From: Halomonas sp.
Lineage (GTDB): Bacteria > Pseudomonadota > Gammaproteobacteria > Pseudomonadales > Halomonadaceae
Reading direction: 5' to 3'
NCBI RefSeq assembly: GCF_017515565.1
Contig: NZ_JAFWFN010000035.1
Span: 62,001 to 126,000, forward strand
DNA: 64,000 nucleotides
Positions 43,701 through 54,492 of the stretch are shown one piece after another (the stretch's first letter is position 1; every line of letters begins with the position of its first letter). The notes beneath the pieces were generated by a model. It saw only the letters and a program-made list of their open reading frames with translations, had not been told where the DNA came from and ran no database searches. The translations under genes and the position numbers were made by a program.

Positions 43701-44244
43701 AGCCCAACATGCCGAGTTAACCGAAGCGTTGGAAACTTTGGAGCGTGCGATTAAGCGTATCGATCAAGAAACCCGCGTACGCTTTAGGGAAACGTTTGAG
43801 CAGGTGAATACTGGGCTGCAAGCGCTGTTTCCGCGAGTATTTGGCGGCGGGGCTGCTTGGCTAACCTTAACCGGGGATGATCTTTTGGAAACCGGCGTAG
43901 CGATCATGGCCCGCCCGCCAGGCAAGAAAAACAGTACGATTCATCTTTTATCTGGGGGGGAAAAGGCGCTAACGGCGCTCTCCCTAGTCTTTGCGATTTT
44001 TCAGCTCAATCCAGCGCCGTTCTGTATGCTAGACGAGGTAGATGCCCCGCTGGACGACGCTAACGTTGGCCGTTATGCCAAGCTGGTTAAAGAGATGTCT
44101 GAAAGCGTGCAGTTTATTTACATTACCCACAATAAAATTGCCATGGAAGCTGCTGAGCGCCTGATGGGGGTGACGATGCAGGAGCCTGGGGTGTCGCGGC
44201 TGGTCTCGGTGGGGATTGACGAAGCCGCCGCGTTGGTGGATTAG
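40753..44244 (+). CDS. smc: Chromosome partition protein SMC
   Basis: This 1163-residue ATPase organises and segregates the chromosome. The N-terminal ATPase half has Walker A [20 protein letters not shown] and a Q-loop. Two long coiled coils (about 170-500 and 670-1000) flank a hinge. The C-terminal half has the signature [14 protein letters not shown] and Walker B [16 protein letters not shown]. The length and layout match gammaproteobacterial SMC. It is followed by zipA and ligA, as in pseudomonads. scpA and scpB are not in the window. Confidence 0.97.
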   Translation: [1163 protein letters not shown]

Positions 44245-44783
44245 CATTTTCCCTGCACAGGTTTAACCACTAAGCATCAGTGCATCCCCCTAGGCGGACA
44301 GAATCTTTTAGAGAAATTCGCAAGAAACAAAAACATTCACTAGCCTTACATTCAGCAATAGATGCTGGAGTGATTAATCAGCGCTGAGCATTGATCACTT
44401 TTGTTAAACTATTCAAACACCATGGCAGTATCAGAAATGTTAGATTCGTATAGAATTTAATGATGTTGGATTTAAAGGTAACTGGATTAATGAGTTAGGT
44501 GGTCGAGTGGGCCGCCTTTCGCTTAGCGAGTGAGCAAAGCCAAAGTGAAAAGATGCAGTGTTTGATGTTAATAAGCACTAAAATTGCACTTTTCACGGTT
44601 GATACGGTCGGAAAATTGCCTTAAAAACATCTAATGCGTCGCACTAACTTAGAAATTAGCAAAAAGTGGCCCTTTTCGTAGCAATCGCGCTATGCTTGGT
44701 GATAATTAGTTACTATCCAAAAGGTTTCCGTCTTCAGGCATGGCGCCTTAGCAACCGGTTAAATGACCCATGGAATGCTCGAC
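44245..44783. other. 539-bp non-coding region between smc and zipA
   Basis: No open frame here looks like a real gene. The region is clearly more A+T rich than its surroundings and longer than expected between smc and zipA. It holds an imperfect palindrome at 44545-44596. No clear terminator for smc is visible. Confidence 0.6.
44545..44596. repeat. Nested imperfect palindrome upstream of zipA
   Basis: GTGAAAAGATGC at the left and GCACTTTTCAC at the right form an outer stem with one bulged base. An inner AGTGTTT/AAGCACT stem lies within. No T tract follows, so it is not a standard terminator. It might be a protein site, an RNA fold, or a remnant of a small repeat element. Confidence 0.5.
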
Positions 44784-46703
44784 ATGGAATTAAGAGAGTG
44801 GTTAATCATTCTAGGACTGGCGCTGGTTTCGCTTATCGTGGTCGACGGTGTGCGAAGACTCCAGCGTCAGCGTCGCGTCCCTCGACTAGACCAAGCAGTC
44901 AACGACTTACCGGCCGTTAAACCGGAAGAGTTCGATGACGCTGCTAAAGAGGCCGAGATAAATTGGGAATTACCCAACGGTGGCGCCAGGGTAGTGAAAC
45001 CTGCTGACTACAGCGGGCTTGGAAAAAAGCCCAAGTTAGAGCGCCAAGAACATCCTGGGCCTTCCAAAGTGCTCAATGATTTTAAACGCTCTTTTTCTAA
45101 AGCGATGCCTAAGCATAAATTTACGGCTAAGCAGAAAACCGCGTCTGTTCCACCTAAAACTGCATCTGCTCCACCTATTGCCAAGTCTCAGACCAGCGCG
45201 CCCTCAACCCATGAGGCCCTGCACAGTGAGCAGCCAGCATTCGAGCAAGAACGTCGCGAGCCTAGTGTGTCCATGGCCGATAACGACAGCCGGATGTCCT
45301 CAGCGACTGCCCAAACAGCAATCGTTCCTGAATCCATAACGCCTGGAAGCATTGATTCTGAAACAACTGCTTCTGAAACAGCTTCTTCTGAAGCAATCAT
45401 TGCTGATGAAAAGCCAAAGAGTGAAAAAACCAAGGTAGAGCAAGTGCAGCCTCAGCCTGCTGCCCAAACCGCTGAGGCTAACATCACCGCTTCTAAACAG
45501 CCTGTTTCAGATGTTAATACCTCATCTGTCTCTCTCACGATGGCAGAAGAAGCCGAAGAATCCACCGCACAAACGGAGGCGTCAAAGCAGCCAGAGCGCC
45601 AAGCAGAGCCAGAACCCGTACTGCGTGCCGAGCCGGATGATGCTGTGTTTGCCAAACACGCGTCTGATACGCCTAAGCGCCGCCAGCTTCGCTCGGATAC
45701 GGTGGGTGAACATGACGAGCTTGATGACGATGAAATTGACGAATACCGTTTGGTTGATTTTGAGGGTATTGGACGCTCCTTTAAACGCCGTTTGATTGAG
45801 CGCCGCAAGCAAAAAGCCATTAAGAAAGCTGAAAAAGCCAAGCGTGCAGAAGCATTAGCCAAACAGAAAGCTGAGCGCAAGGCCCTGGAAGCAGAGCAGC
45901 GCCGCGAGGCGAAAGAAGCCGCTGAAGCTGAGAAGGCCCGTATTGCCCAAGAGCGTGCAGAGGCCCGAGAAGCGGCGGCCAGCGCAGCGGAAGCTCAGCG
46001 AGTTGCAATGCAGGAAGAAGCGCGTGAAGCTGCCGCTAACTCTCCGGTGAGCCGCCATGATGAAGAGCATCATCAAGGCCACTCGGAGGGGTATGCTAAC
46101 GACTATTCCCAAGGTTATGACAGCGTCGATGAGTATGATGAATATGTAACCGATGCTTATGCCGCTCAGGATCGCGTTGTACGTGCCCACCCAGCGCTTG
46201 AAAAGGCTTTACGCCATGACGTGAATGGCGCACATGCCAAGGAAACGTTGACCAACGCCGATGAAATGGTGGTGATTAGCGTTCTATCACGTGACCCCGA
46301 AGGCTTTGATGGCGCCAAGCTACTTGAATTAATGATGGTATGCGGGCTGCGCTACAGCCGTGAAATGGGCGTTTTTCATCGATTTGAAACGGAAAGCGCT
46401 GATAGCGAGCTGCAGTTCTCAATGGTTAACGTGCTTAAGCCCGGTACTTTCCCCATTGAGGAAATGAATGAGTTCGTTACCCCGGGTATTACTTTCCTGA
46501 TGCCACTGCCCGGTGCGACGGACAGTTCCGCCGCTTTTGAGGCCATGGTAGAAACCGCAATGGTGTTGGTGCGCCACATGGGCGGTGAGTTGAAAGATGA
46601 AAACCGCAGCGTGATGACCGCGCAAACCATTGAGTTTGCTCGCCAGCGGGTGCACGAGTTTGAGCGCCGCCACCGCCTGCACCGTCAACTGCAGGCGCGT
46701 TAA
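44784..46703 (+). CDS. zipA: Cell division protein ZipA
   Basis: ZipA tethers FtsZ to the inner membrane at the division septum. The N-terminus MELREWLIILGLALVSLIVVDGVRRL is the classic membrane anchor, so I start at 44784 rather than the upstream ATGs at 44763 and 44775. The C-terminal domain of about 140 residues (from VVISVLSRDPEGF to the end) is the FtsZ-binding fold. The linker between is very long, about 470 residues, rich in Ser, Thr, Ala, Glu and Pro, with a charged Ala/Lys/Glu helix at about 335-425. The 639-residue total is nearly twice E. coli ZipA (328). A terminator follows. Confidence 0.94.
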   Translation: MELREWLIILGLALVSLIVVDGVRRLQRQRRVPRLDQAVNDLPAVKPEEFDDAAKEAEINWELPNGGARVVKPADYSGLGKKPKLERQEHPGPSKVLNDFKRSFSKAMPKHKFTAKQKTASVPPKTASAPPIAKSQTSAPSTHEALHSEQPAFEQERREPSVSMADNDSRMSSATAQTAIVPESITPGSIDSETTASETASSEAIIADEKPKSEKTKVEQVQPQPAAQTAEANITASKQPVSDVNTSSVSLTMAEEAEESTAQTEASKQPERQAEPEPVLRAEPDDAVFAKHASDTPKRRQLRSDTVGEHDELDDDEIDEYRLVDFEGIGRSFKRRLIERRKQKAIKKAEKAKRAEALAKQKAERKALEAEQRREAKEAAEAEKARIAQERAEAREAAASAAEAQRVAMQEEAREAAANSPVSRHDEEHHQGHSEGYANDYSQGYDSVDEYDEYVTDAYAAQDRVVRAHPALEKALRHDVNGAHAKETLTNADEMVVISVLSRDPEGFDGAKLLELMMVCGLRYSREMGVFHRFETESADSELQFSMVNVLKPGTFPIEEMNEFVTPGITFLMPLPGATDSSAAFEAMVETAMVLVRHMGGELKDENRSVMTAQTIEFARQRVHEFERRHRLHRQLQAR

Positions 46704-46721
46704 TCACCGCGCTTGTTATAG

Positions 46722-46752
46722 CACCCGCCTTCTACGAAGGCGGGTGTTTTTG
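46722..46752 (+). terminator. Terminator after zipA
   Basis: A perfect 11-bp stem (CACCCGCCTTC/GAAGGCGGGTG) with a TAC loop is followed by five T residues. It separates zipA from ligA. Confidence 0.92.
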
Positions 46753-46794
46753 TTATTAAACGTCTGTTTTTCTTTGTATGCCGGAATCTCCTGA

Positions 46795-49096
<2,302 letters not shown>

Positions 49097-49103
<7 letters not shown>

Positions 49104-51121
49104 GCTCGCACCAGCGCGCTGATGATGCGCCGGCCAGGGTGCAGGTGATCTACCAGCGGTAACTCTAGCGGTAGCGGGTCGTCGCATATACTTGAGGCAA
49201 TCACTTCAGCGCACAGCGGGGCGCTGGCAAGCCCGCGAGAACCGTGGGCAGTAGAGATCCACAGGCCGGCGTAGTGCTCTCCCGGGGTGCTGGGTATCTT
49301 AGAGGCATCTTTGCGCAGCACGGCGTAGTCGCATTGCCAGGCAGCGGCATTCGGCACTGGGCCTGCGTAGGGGCTTTTATCTGGGCTTGCTGCACGAACA
49401 GCAGCGCGGCCTTCTAGGGCCTCAGCAGTTAACGCTACGCCAGATGTCTCAAGCTCTGCGACCCACTCGGGTAGCGCTTGGCGTAGCTCGTCAATATTGC
49501 GTTGGTGGTCATCAGTGGTGACGTGGTGGGTGGCGTCATTGGGCACAAAGCTGGCGCCAAAGGTCAAAATGCCTTCCAAGGGTGGCGATACATAGCCTCT
49601 GGCGCACACTACCCGCTGCGGGGCCTTTGTCCCCTCTGGAAGCGTTAGTTCACTGACTTGGCCGCGTACCTGCTGCAACGGCAATTCAGCGGTCTGTGCA
49701 AAGCGATTGGCAAGCGTCGCGTTAGCCACTACCACGTGATCAGCGCTGACGGAATTGCCGCTGGCCATCTCAACCTGCCATTGGCTGCCGTCCTGGTGCA
49801 AAGCGGTGGCATCCCCTTCATAGAGCGTGATATTGGCGTGTTCAAGCAGCTGCTCACATAACCGTTTGGGCCGGACCCAGCCCGCCTGGGGATAAAAAAG
49901 CCCGTGATCGGCTGATACCGGCACGCCGCTGAGTTCGCTAAGCGCTTCTGTCTGGCCAGAAACCACGGTTTCTGGCAGCGGATGGCGGGCCATAAAACGC
50001 TGTTGGCGAGCGGCCTCTTTGTTGCTTAAGGCTAACTGCACCACGCCGCAGGGCTGCCACAGAGGAATCTCAAGCGGCGTGTTGGAAACGAGCTGACTAA
50101 GCCAGCGTTGGCTATAGAGTAATCCCGCAAAATAGAAGCGGCTTTGAGGATTGGTTTCGGCGGCGAGTTTTGCATACAACGCCCCTTGTCGGTTGCCAGA
50201 GCCGCCTGCACCGGGGGCATCTCTTTCAATAACGGTCACGTTGAGCCCACGCTTTGCCAGCGCCACCGCCACGCTGCACCCGGCGATGCCGGCACCTATG
50301 ACGATCACATTGTTAGCGGGCTTCACCTCGGGGGGCGTGAACCATGGTGTTGGTTGGCGGCGGGTGTCGCTAGGTGGCGTGTCGATAGAGCCTGCAAGCA
50401 TTTCCCGTTTACGCCCAAACCCTGGCACCTTTTGCCAGCGAAACCCTGCCGCTTTTAAACCGCGTTTAACGATGCCTGCACAGGTAAACGTGGCAAAAGT
50501 AGCGCCCGGGCGAGAGCGGGCGGCCATGGCTTCAAACAGCGCTGGCTGCCACATATCAGGGTTTTTAGAGGGCGCGAAGCCGTCTAAAAACCACGCGTCC
50601 ACCAGGCCTGCTAATAGCGTCAGCCGTTCGGTGGTATCGCCAAAGTGCAGGTCTAGCGTGACACGCTCGCTAAGATGTAAACGGTGGATACCGCTGACAG
50701 CCTCTGGCCATTGGGCGCACAGTCGCTGTGAATAATGCGCGAGCGAAGGCCAGGCGCTTAGTGCGCGGGTCAATGAGTCTCGGTCGAGGGGAAACATCTC
50801 TGTGGATAACAGATGTAGCCGCGCGCTGGCCGGTGCGTGTTGTTCAAAACAGGCCCATGCGCAGAGCATATTTAATCCGGTGCCAAAGCCTGTCTCACCG
50901 ATCACAAAGGCGCGGGTGTGCTGCCAAGTGGCAAAACGCTCGGGTAGATGGTTGGCCCCTAAAAAAACGTGCTCGGTTTCTGCGCGGCCATCTTCTCGGG
51001 AAAAGTAGACATCACCGAAGGCATCTGAGTGGGGTGAGGCGTCGTTCCAGGAGAGCAACGGGGCGCTTAACGCCGCAAGGGGAGGTAGGGCAATGGGGCG
51101 TTGAACAGGGCGTTGGGTCAC
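49097..51121 (-). CDS. mnmC: Bifunctional tRNA wobble-uridine modification enzyme MnmC
   Basis: This 674-residue fusion enzyme performs the last two steps of mnm5s2U34 synthesis in tRNA. The N-terminal domain (about 1-245) is a SAM methyltransferase: VIGETGFGTGLNMLCAW and DAWFLDGFAPSKNPDMW. The C-terminal domain (about 265-670) is an FAD-dependent oxidase that removes the carboxymethyl group, with VIVIGAGIAGCSVAVALAKRG. The length is normal for the fused form. Confidence 0.96.
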
Positions 51122-51224
51122 GCGGGTATCCGTGGTGATGAAGTAAATAATGAAAGTTGGTTAAAAAATGACCAATTTGTTAATCGTGGCGCTATCGCTG
51201 GCTTATAGAAAAGCGTCCGCCGAG

Positions 51225-51257
51225 TTTTCACAGAGTTTTCCACAGGCTCTGTGAAAA
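51225..51257. repeat. 11-bp inverted repeat with a DnaA-box-like loop
   Basis: TTTTCACAGAG and CTCTGTGAAAA flank an 11-base loop that contains TTTTCCACA (51236-51244), a match to the relaxed DnaA box TTWTNCACA. It lies between the stop of yciI and the start of mnmC, both on the minus strand. The T and A runs lie inside the stem, so it does not look like a terminator. Confidence 0.55.
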
Positions 51258-51290
51258 AGACGTCGGACCCTCCACACTCACTCTAATCGG

Positions 51291-51590
51291 TCAAGGCAAA
51301 ACTTTCTTGAATGGCTTAACAACTACCTTGGCATACACCCCTGCAATGATATAGGGGTCAGCGTCTGCCCAGGCTTGAGCGGCATCTAAGCTTTCAAACT
51401 CTGCGACCACTAAGCTGCCGCTAAAACCGGCTTCACCAGGGTTTTCGGCATCAATGGCCGGATGGGGGCCTGCTAGCACCAAGCGGCCTTCATCGCGTAA
51501 TGCTTCTAGCCGGGCGAGGTGGTCTGGCCGGGCCGCTAAGCGGCGCTCTAAGCTGTTAGATACATCTTCACTAATAATCGCATATAGCAT
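51291..51590 (-). CDS. yciI: YciI family protein
   Basis: This 99-residue dimeric alpha/beta-barrel protein is close to E. coli Yci[39 protein letters not shown] and [37 protein letters not shown] are well conserved. The His-Asp pair of the putative active site is represented by RPDHLARLE. The biochemical role is not firmly known. yciI, a PHP gene and yciO form a local cluster found in relatives. Confidence 0.92.
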   Translation of the reverse strand: MLYAIISEDVSNSLERRLAARPDHLARLEALRDEGRLVLAGPHPAIDAENPGEAGFSGSLVVAEFESLDAAQAWADADPYIIAGVYAKVVVKPFKKVLP

Positions 51591-51750
51591 AGGTGTAACT
51601 CCTTGAATGTAAGAGGGGGTTGTTAAGCCGTAGGATTGACCGCCTCTACATTAGCGCGCACCATGGCGAGCGCCTGTGAACCGTTAACGGGAAACAGGAT
51701 GCCTGTTTGTGTATGACTCACCTATTCTGACAAACTCGCCACACGGCGTC

Positions 51751-52686
51751 ATGCTTATGCCCCTACTTCCTGCAATTTCTCTGCCCCACGTGTTTGATGC
51801 CGACCAGCGCTACCCGGTGGATTTACACATGCACTCAACGGCGTCCGACGGCGCGCTTACTCCAGCGGCGCTAGTGACGCTGTGCGCTGAGCGTGGGCTT
51901 AGCCACATGGCATTAACCGACCACGACACCATGGACGGCATAGCCGAAGCAGCAGAAGCTGCTCAGCACGCAGGGCTATGCCTGGTACCTGGCTGTGAGT
52001 TATCCACCCGTTGGCAGGGAATTAATATTCATGTGGTAGCACTCATGCCCGGTGGACTGCAAGGCCCTATGATAGAAGGGCTTGAACAGCAGCGCCTGGC
52101 ACGCATACAGCGCGCCGAGGTGATTGCTGAGCGGCTGGAGAAAGCGGGGCTTGCCAATGCGCTTGATAAAGCCCGGCAACAAGCGGGTAGCGAGCGCCCC
52201 TTGGGTCGCCCTGATTTTGCCCGCGCTTTGGTAGCCGATGGCATGGTGCCCGACTGGGCGGGCGCGTTTAAGCGCTACCTAGGCAGCGGTAAAAAAGGCG
52301 ATGTAAAAGCGCTCTGGCCAGAAATTAGCGAGGCAGTCGGGTGGGTAGTGGCCTCGGGGGGCGTGGCGGTTCTCGCGCATCCGCTGCGCCACGGGCTCAC
52401 CCGGCGCAAGCGCGGCCTGCTCATGGACACCTTTCAAGCAGCCGGTGGGCAGGGGGTAGAGCTGGTGAGCGGCCAGCAAAACCCCGACAGCACCCGTGAC
52501 CTGGCACGCCAACTGGTCGAACGTGGTTTCTACGCCTCTATGGGCAGCGATTTTCACTTTCCCGGCAGCCACGCTGCCCCTGGCAGCATGAGTTTGATCC
52601 CCCGCACCGCTGCGCCGCCCATCTGGCAGCATCCACGTCTTGCCCATCTGCGTGATGCGCCTAGTGGAATGCTGGCGCGTGGGTGA
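51751..52686 (+). CDS. PHP-domain phosphoesterase, YciV/TrpH family (RNase AM)
   Basis: This protein of about 311 residues has a PHP fold that binds a trinuclear metal centre. Motifs are DLHMHSTASDGALT near the N-terminus, ALTDHDTMDG, PGCELS, LAHPLRH and GSDFHFPGSH. E. coli YciV (Rnm/RNase AM) of this family is a 5'-3' exonuclease that matures the 5' ends of rRNA. The frame opens at 51709, but neither that ATG nor the ATG at 51751 has a strong ribosome binding site. I chose 51751 as nearer to the family N-terminus. yciO follows after 79 bases. Confidence 0.88.
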   Translation: MLMPLLPAISLPHVFDADQRYPVDLHMHSTASDGALTPAALVTLCAERGLSHMALTDHDTMDGIAEAAEAAQHAGLCLVPGCELSTRWQGINIHVVALMPGGLQGPMIEGLEQQRLARIQRAEVIAERLEKAGLANALDKARQQAGSERPLGRPDFARALVADGMVPDWAGAFKRYLGSGKKGDVKALWPEISEAVGWVVASGGVAVLAHPLRHGLTRRKRGLLMDTFQAAGGQGVELVSGQQNPDSTRDLARQLVERGFYASMGSDFHFPGSHAAPGSMSLIPRTAAPPIWQHPRLAHLRDAPSGMLARG

Positions 52687-52765
52687 TAAGCCGGCGAATC
52701 AGCTAAGATGAACGAATACAGCTAAAAAACATCTAGCGAACATAGGCCTACAGCAGGAGTAAGCG

Positions 52766-53389
52766 ATGAGTCAATATTTTCAGATACACCCAGAAAACCC
52801 GCAAAAGCGCTTGATCGATCAAGCAATAGAGATCATTCGTAAGGGCGGTGTCGTCGCCTACCCAACCGACTCAGGCTACGCACTGGGCTGCCATCTGGGC
52901 GACAAAAAGGCCATTGAGAAAATTAAGTGGCTGCGCTCGTTAGATGACAAGCACAACTTCACGCTTGTATGCTCTGACCTTTCTGAAATTGGCACCTACG
53001 CCAAGGTAGATAACGCGGTGTTTAGGCTGCTAAAAGCGCATACGCCCGGCCCCTACACCTTTATTCTGGACGCCACGACCGAAGTGCCGCGCCTGTTACT
53101 GCATCCTAAGCGCCGCTCTATCGGGGTGCGCGTGCCGGACCACCGCATTACCCACGCCTTACTAGCCGCGCTGGGTGAGCCTCTCATGAGCGTAACGCTT
53201 ATTCCGGTCGGCGATGACCTGCCCATGAGCGACCCTGAAGAGATCCGCGAGCGCTATGGCGCCCATTTAGACGCCATTATCGACGGTGGTGCCTGTCATT
53301 TAGACCCCACCAGTGTGATCGACCTGCGTGAGCTGCCGCCTAAAATTCTGCGCGAAGGCCGGGGCGATGTTTCGCCGTTTACGAGTTAA
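52766..53389 (+). CDS. yciO: Sua5/YciO/YrdC family protein YciO
   Basis: This 207-residue protein belongs to the YciO branch of the threonylcarbamoyl-AMP synthase superfamily. It has GGVVAYPTDSGYALGCHLGDKKA, IKWLRSLDDKHNFTLVC and the SIGVRVPDHRI segment. YrdC/TsaC, another branch, makes the t6A precursor; the natural role of YciO is less clear. The AAPTDS-like nucleotide site is intact. A ribosome binding site (CAGGAG) precedes the ATG. A GC hairpin at 53411-53433 follows. Confidence 0.9.
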   Translation: MSQYFQIHPENPQKRLIDQAIEIIRKGGVVAYPTDSGYALGCHLGDKKAIEKIKWLRSLDDKHNFTLVCSDLSEIGTYAKVDNAVFRLLKAHTPGPYTFILDATTEVPRLLLHPKRRSIGVRVPDHRITHALLAALGEPLMSVTLIPVGDDLPMSDPEEIRERYGAHLDAIIDGGACHLDPTSVIDLRELPPKILREGRGDVSPFTS

Positions 53390-53410
53390 TACCCTGCTAG
53401 CATTGATGAC

Positions 53411-53440
53411 CAGCCCCCTGATGACGGGGGCTGTTTACGT
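53411..53440 (+). terminator. Probable terminator after yciO
   Basis: CAGCCCCC and GGGGGCTG form an 8-bp stem around a seven-base loop. The T-rich tail is interrupted (gtttacgttta), so strength is uncertain. Confidence 0.55.
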
Positions 53441-53553
53441 TTACCTTCTGCATGTATCTATCATCCATCCAGAGCAGTGATAACAAGCGCACCAATAGTG
53501 CTTTCTTTGGCATGTCTCCTTTCTTATTTGAATGAGCAATAAAAATAAATTAT

Positions 53554-53572
53554 GATGATAATGCTTAATATC
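53554..53572. promoter_or_regulatory. Possible Fur-like box upstream of the acid phosphatase
   Basis: GATGATAATGCTTAATATC agrees with the 19-bp E. coli Fur consensus at 13 positions. It lies about 75 bases upstream of the phosphatase start, in an AT-rich stretch where chance matches are more likely. Confidence 0.25.
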
Positions 53573-53645
53573 GATAATTAATTGTGATGAATGGTGTGGG
53601 GGTTCCCCCGCGACTTGATAATCACCAATAACTGGAGATTGCTTA

Positions 53646-54422
53646 ATGACGATATCTCGATACCGTAATGCTGCCACAGCAACGGCTTTCGCAAGCTTAG
53701 CGCTACTCCCGCTGTCGGGAAACGCTGTAGCCGATGACGCTAGTGCCTGTGAACAGACTGAATACGCCATGGGACTTCGTTACCAACAGCAATCCGCAGA
53801 AATAATTGCTTTACAGCGCCAAGGCTTCGAACTGGCGACCTATCGTCTGGAGAAACAGATTGAAGCGCATGGTGAAGATGCCGACTTGGCCATCATTACC
53901 GATGTGGATGAGACCCTTATCGATAACAGTGCCCTATTAGTGCGCGATATGCAGGCCTGTCACGACTTCACTGTTTGGGATACTTGGCTGCATTGGGAGC
54001 GCGAAGGCGAGCCGCGTTTGATCCCAGGTGCCATGGAGTTCCTGAAGTTTGCCGATGAGCAGGGTGTGTCGATCTACTATGTATCGGATCGCTACCAAGA
54101 AAATAAAGCGGATACGCTGGCTACCATGGAAGCATTAGAGTTTCCCCAGGTATCTGACGAGCGAGTGATGTTGCTTGGCCCTCCGAAGACCGAGCGTCGC
54201 GCGATTGTCGAAGACAACCACACGCTTGTGATGCAGCTGGGCGATACGCTGCATGATTTCTCGGGTGACTTTGTCGACGCCAGCCTTGAAGAGCAGCGCG
54301 ATCTGGTTAATGATCATGCAGAACGGTTTGGTAACGACTGGATTGTGTTCCCCAATGCGTCCTACGGAAATTGGAGCGGCGCGGAGCTTGAAGCTTGGCA
54401 AGCACCTTTTGAAGACGAGTAA
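53646..54422 (+). CDS. Class C acid phosphatase (HAD superfamily, e(P4)-like)
   Basis: This 258-residue secreted protein has a signal peptide (about 1-28, ending GNAVA) and the HAD-IIIB catalytic motif ITDVDETLIDNS, with two aspartates. The segment EPRLIPGAMEFLKFADEQGVSIYYVSDR and VMQLGDTLHDF complete the active site. Family members such as Haemophilus e(P4) dephosphorylate nucleoside monophosphates and are surface lipoproteins. Here the signal peptide ends without a lipobox cysteine, so a soluble periplasmic enzyme is more likely. The ribosome binding site is CTGGAG. Confidence 0.88.
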   Translation: MTISRYRNAATATAFASLALLPLSGNAVADDASACEQTEYAMGLRYQQQSAEIIALQRQGFELATYRLEKQIEAHGEDADLAIITDVDETLIDNSALLVRDMQACHDFTVWDTWLHWEREGEPRLIPGAMEFLKFADEQGVSIYYVSDRYQENKADTLATMEALEFPQVSDERVMLLGPPKTERRAIVEDNHTLVMQLGDTLHDFSGDFVDASLEEQRDLVNDHAERFGNDWIVFPNASYGNWSGAELEAWQAPFEDE

Positions 54423-54462
54423 GTTGTAGCTGCCCACTTGAAAGCTAGCCAGCTCGCTGAGG

Positions 54463-54492
54463 AGGCCCTAGTGCATGACTAGGGCCTTTTTT
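54463..54492 (+). terminator. Terminator between the acid phosphatase and the channel gene
   Basis: A 10-bp stem (AGGCCCTAGT/ACTAGGGCCT) with a GCATG loop runs into T residues on the plus strand. It overlaps the stop codon of the convergent channel gene. Confidence 0.88.

Noticed and set aside
51225..51257. A replication origin near mnmC
   Set aside because: Only one DnaA-like box is convincing and none of dnaA, dnaN or mnmG is nearby.
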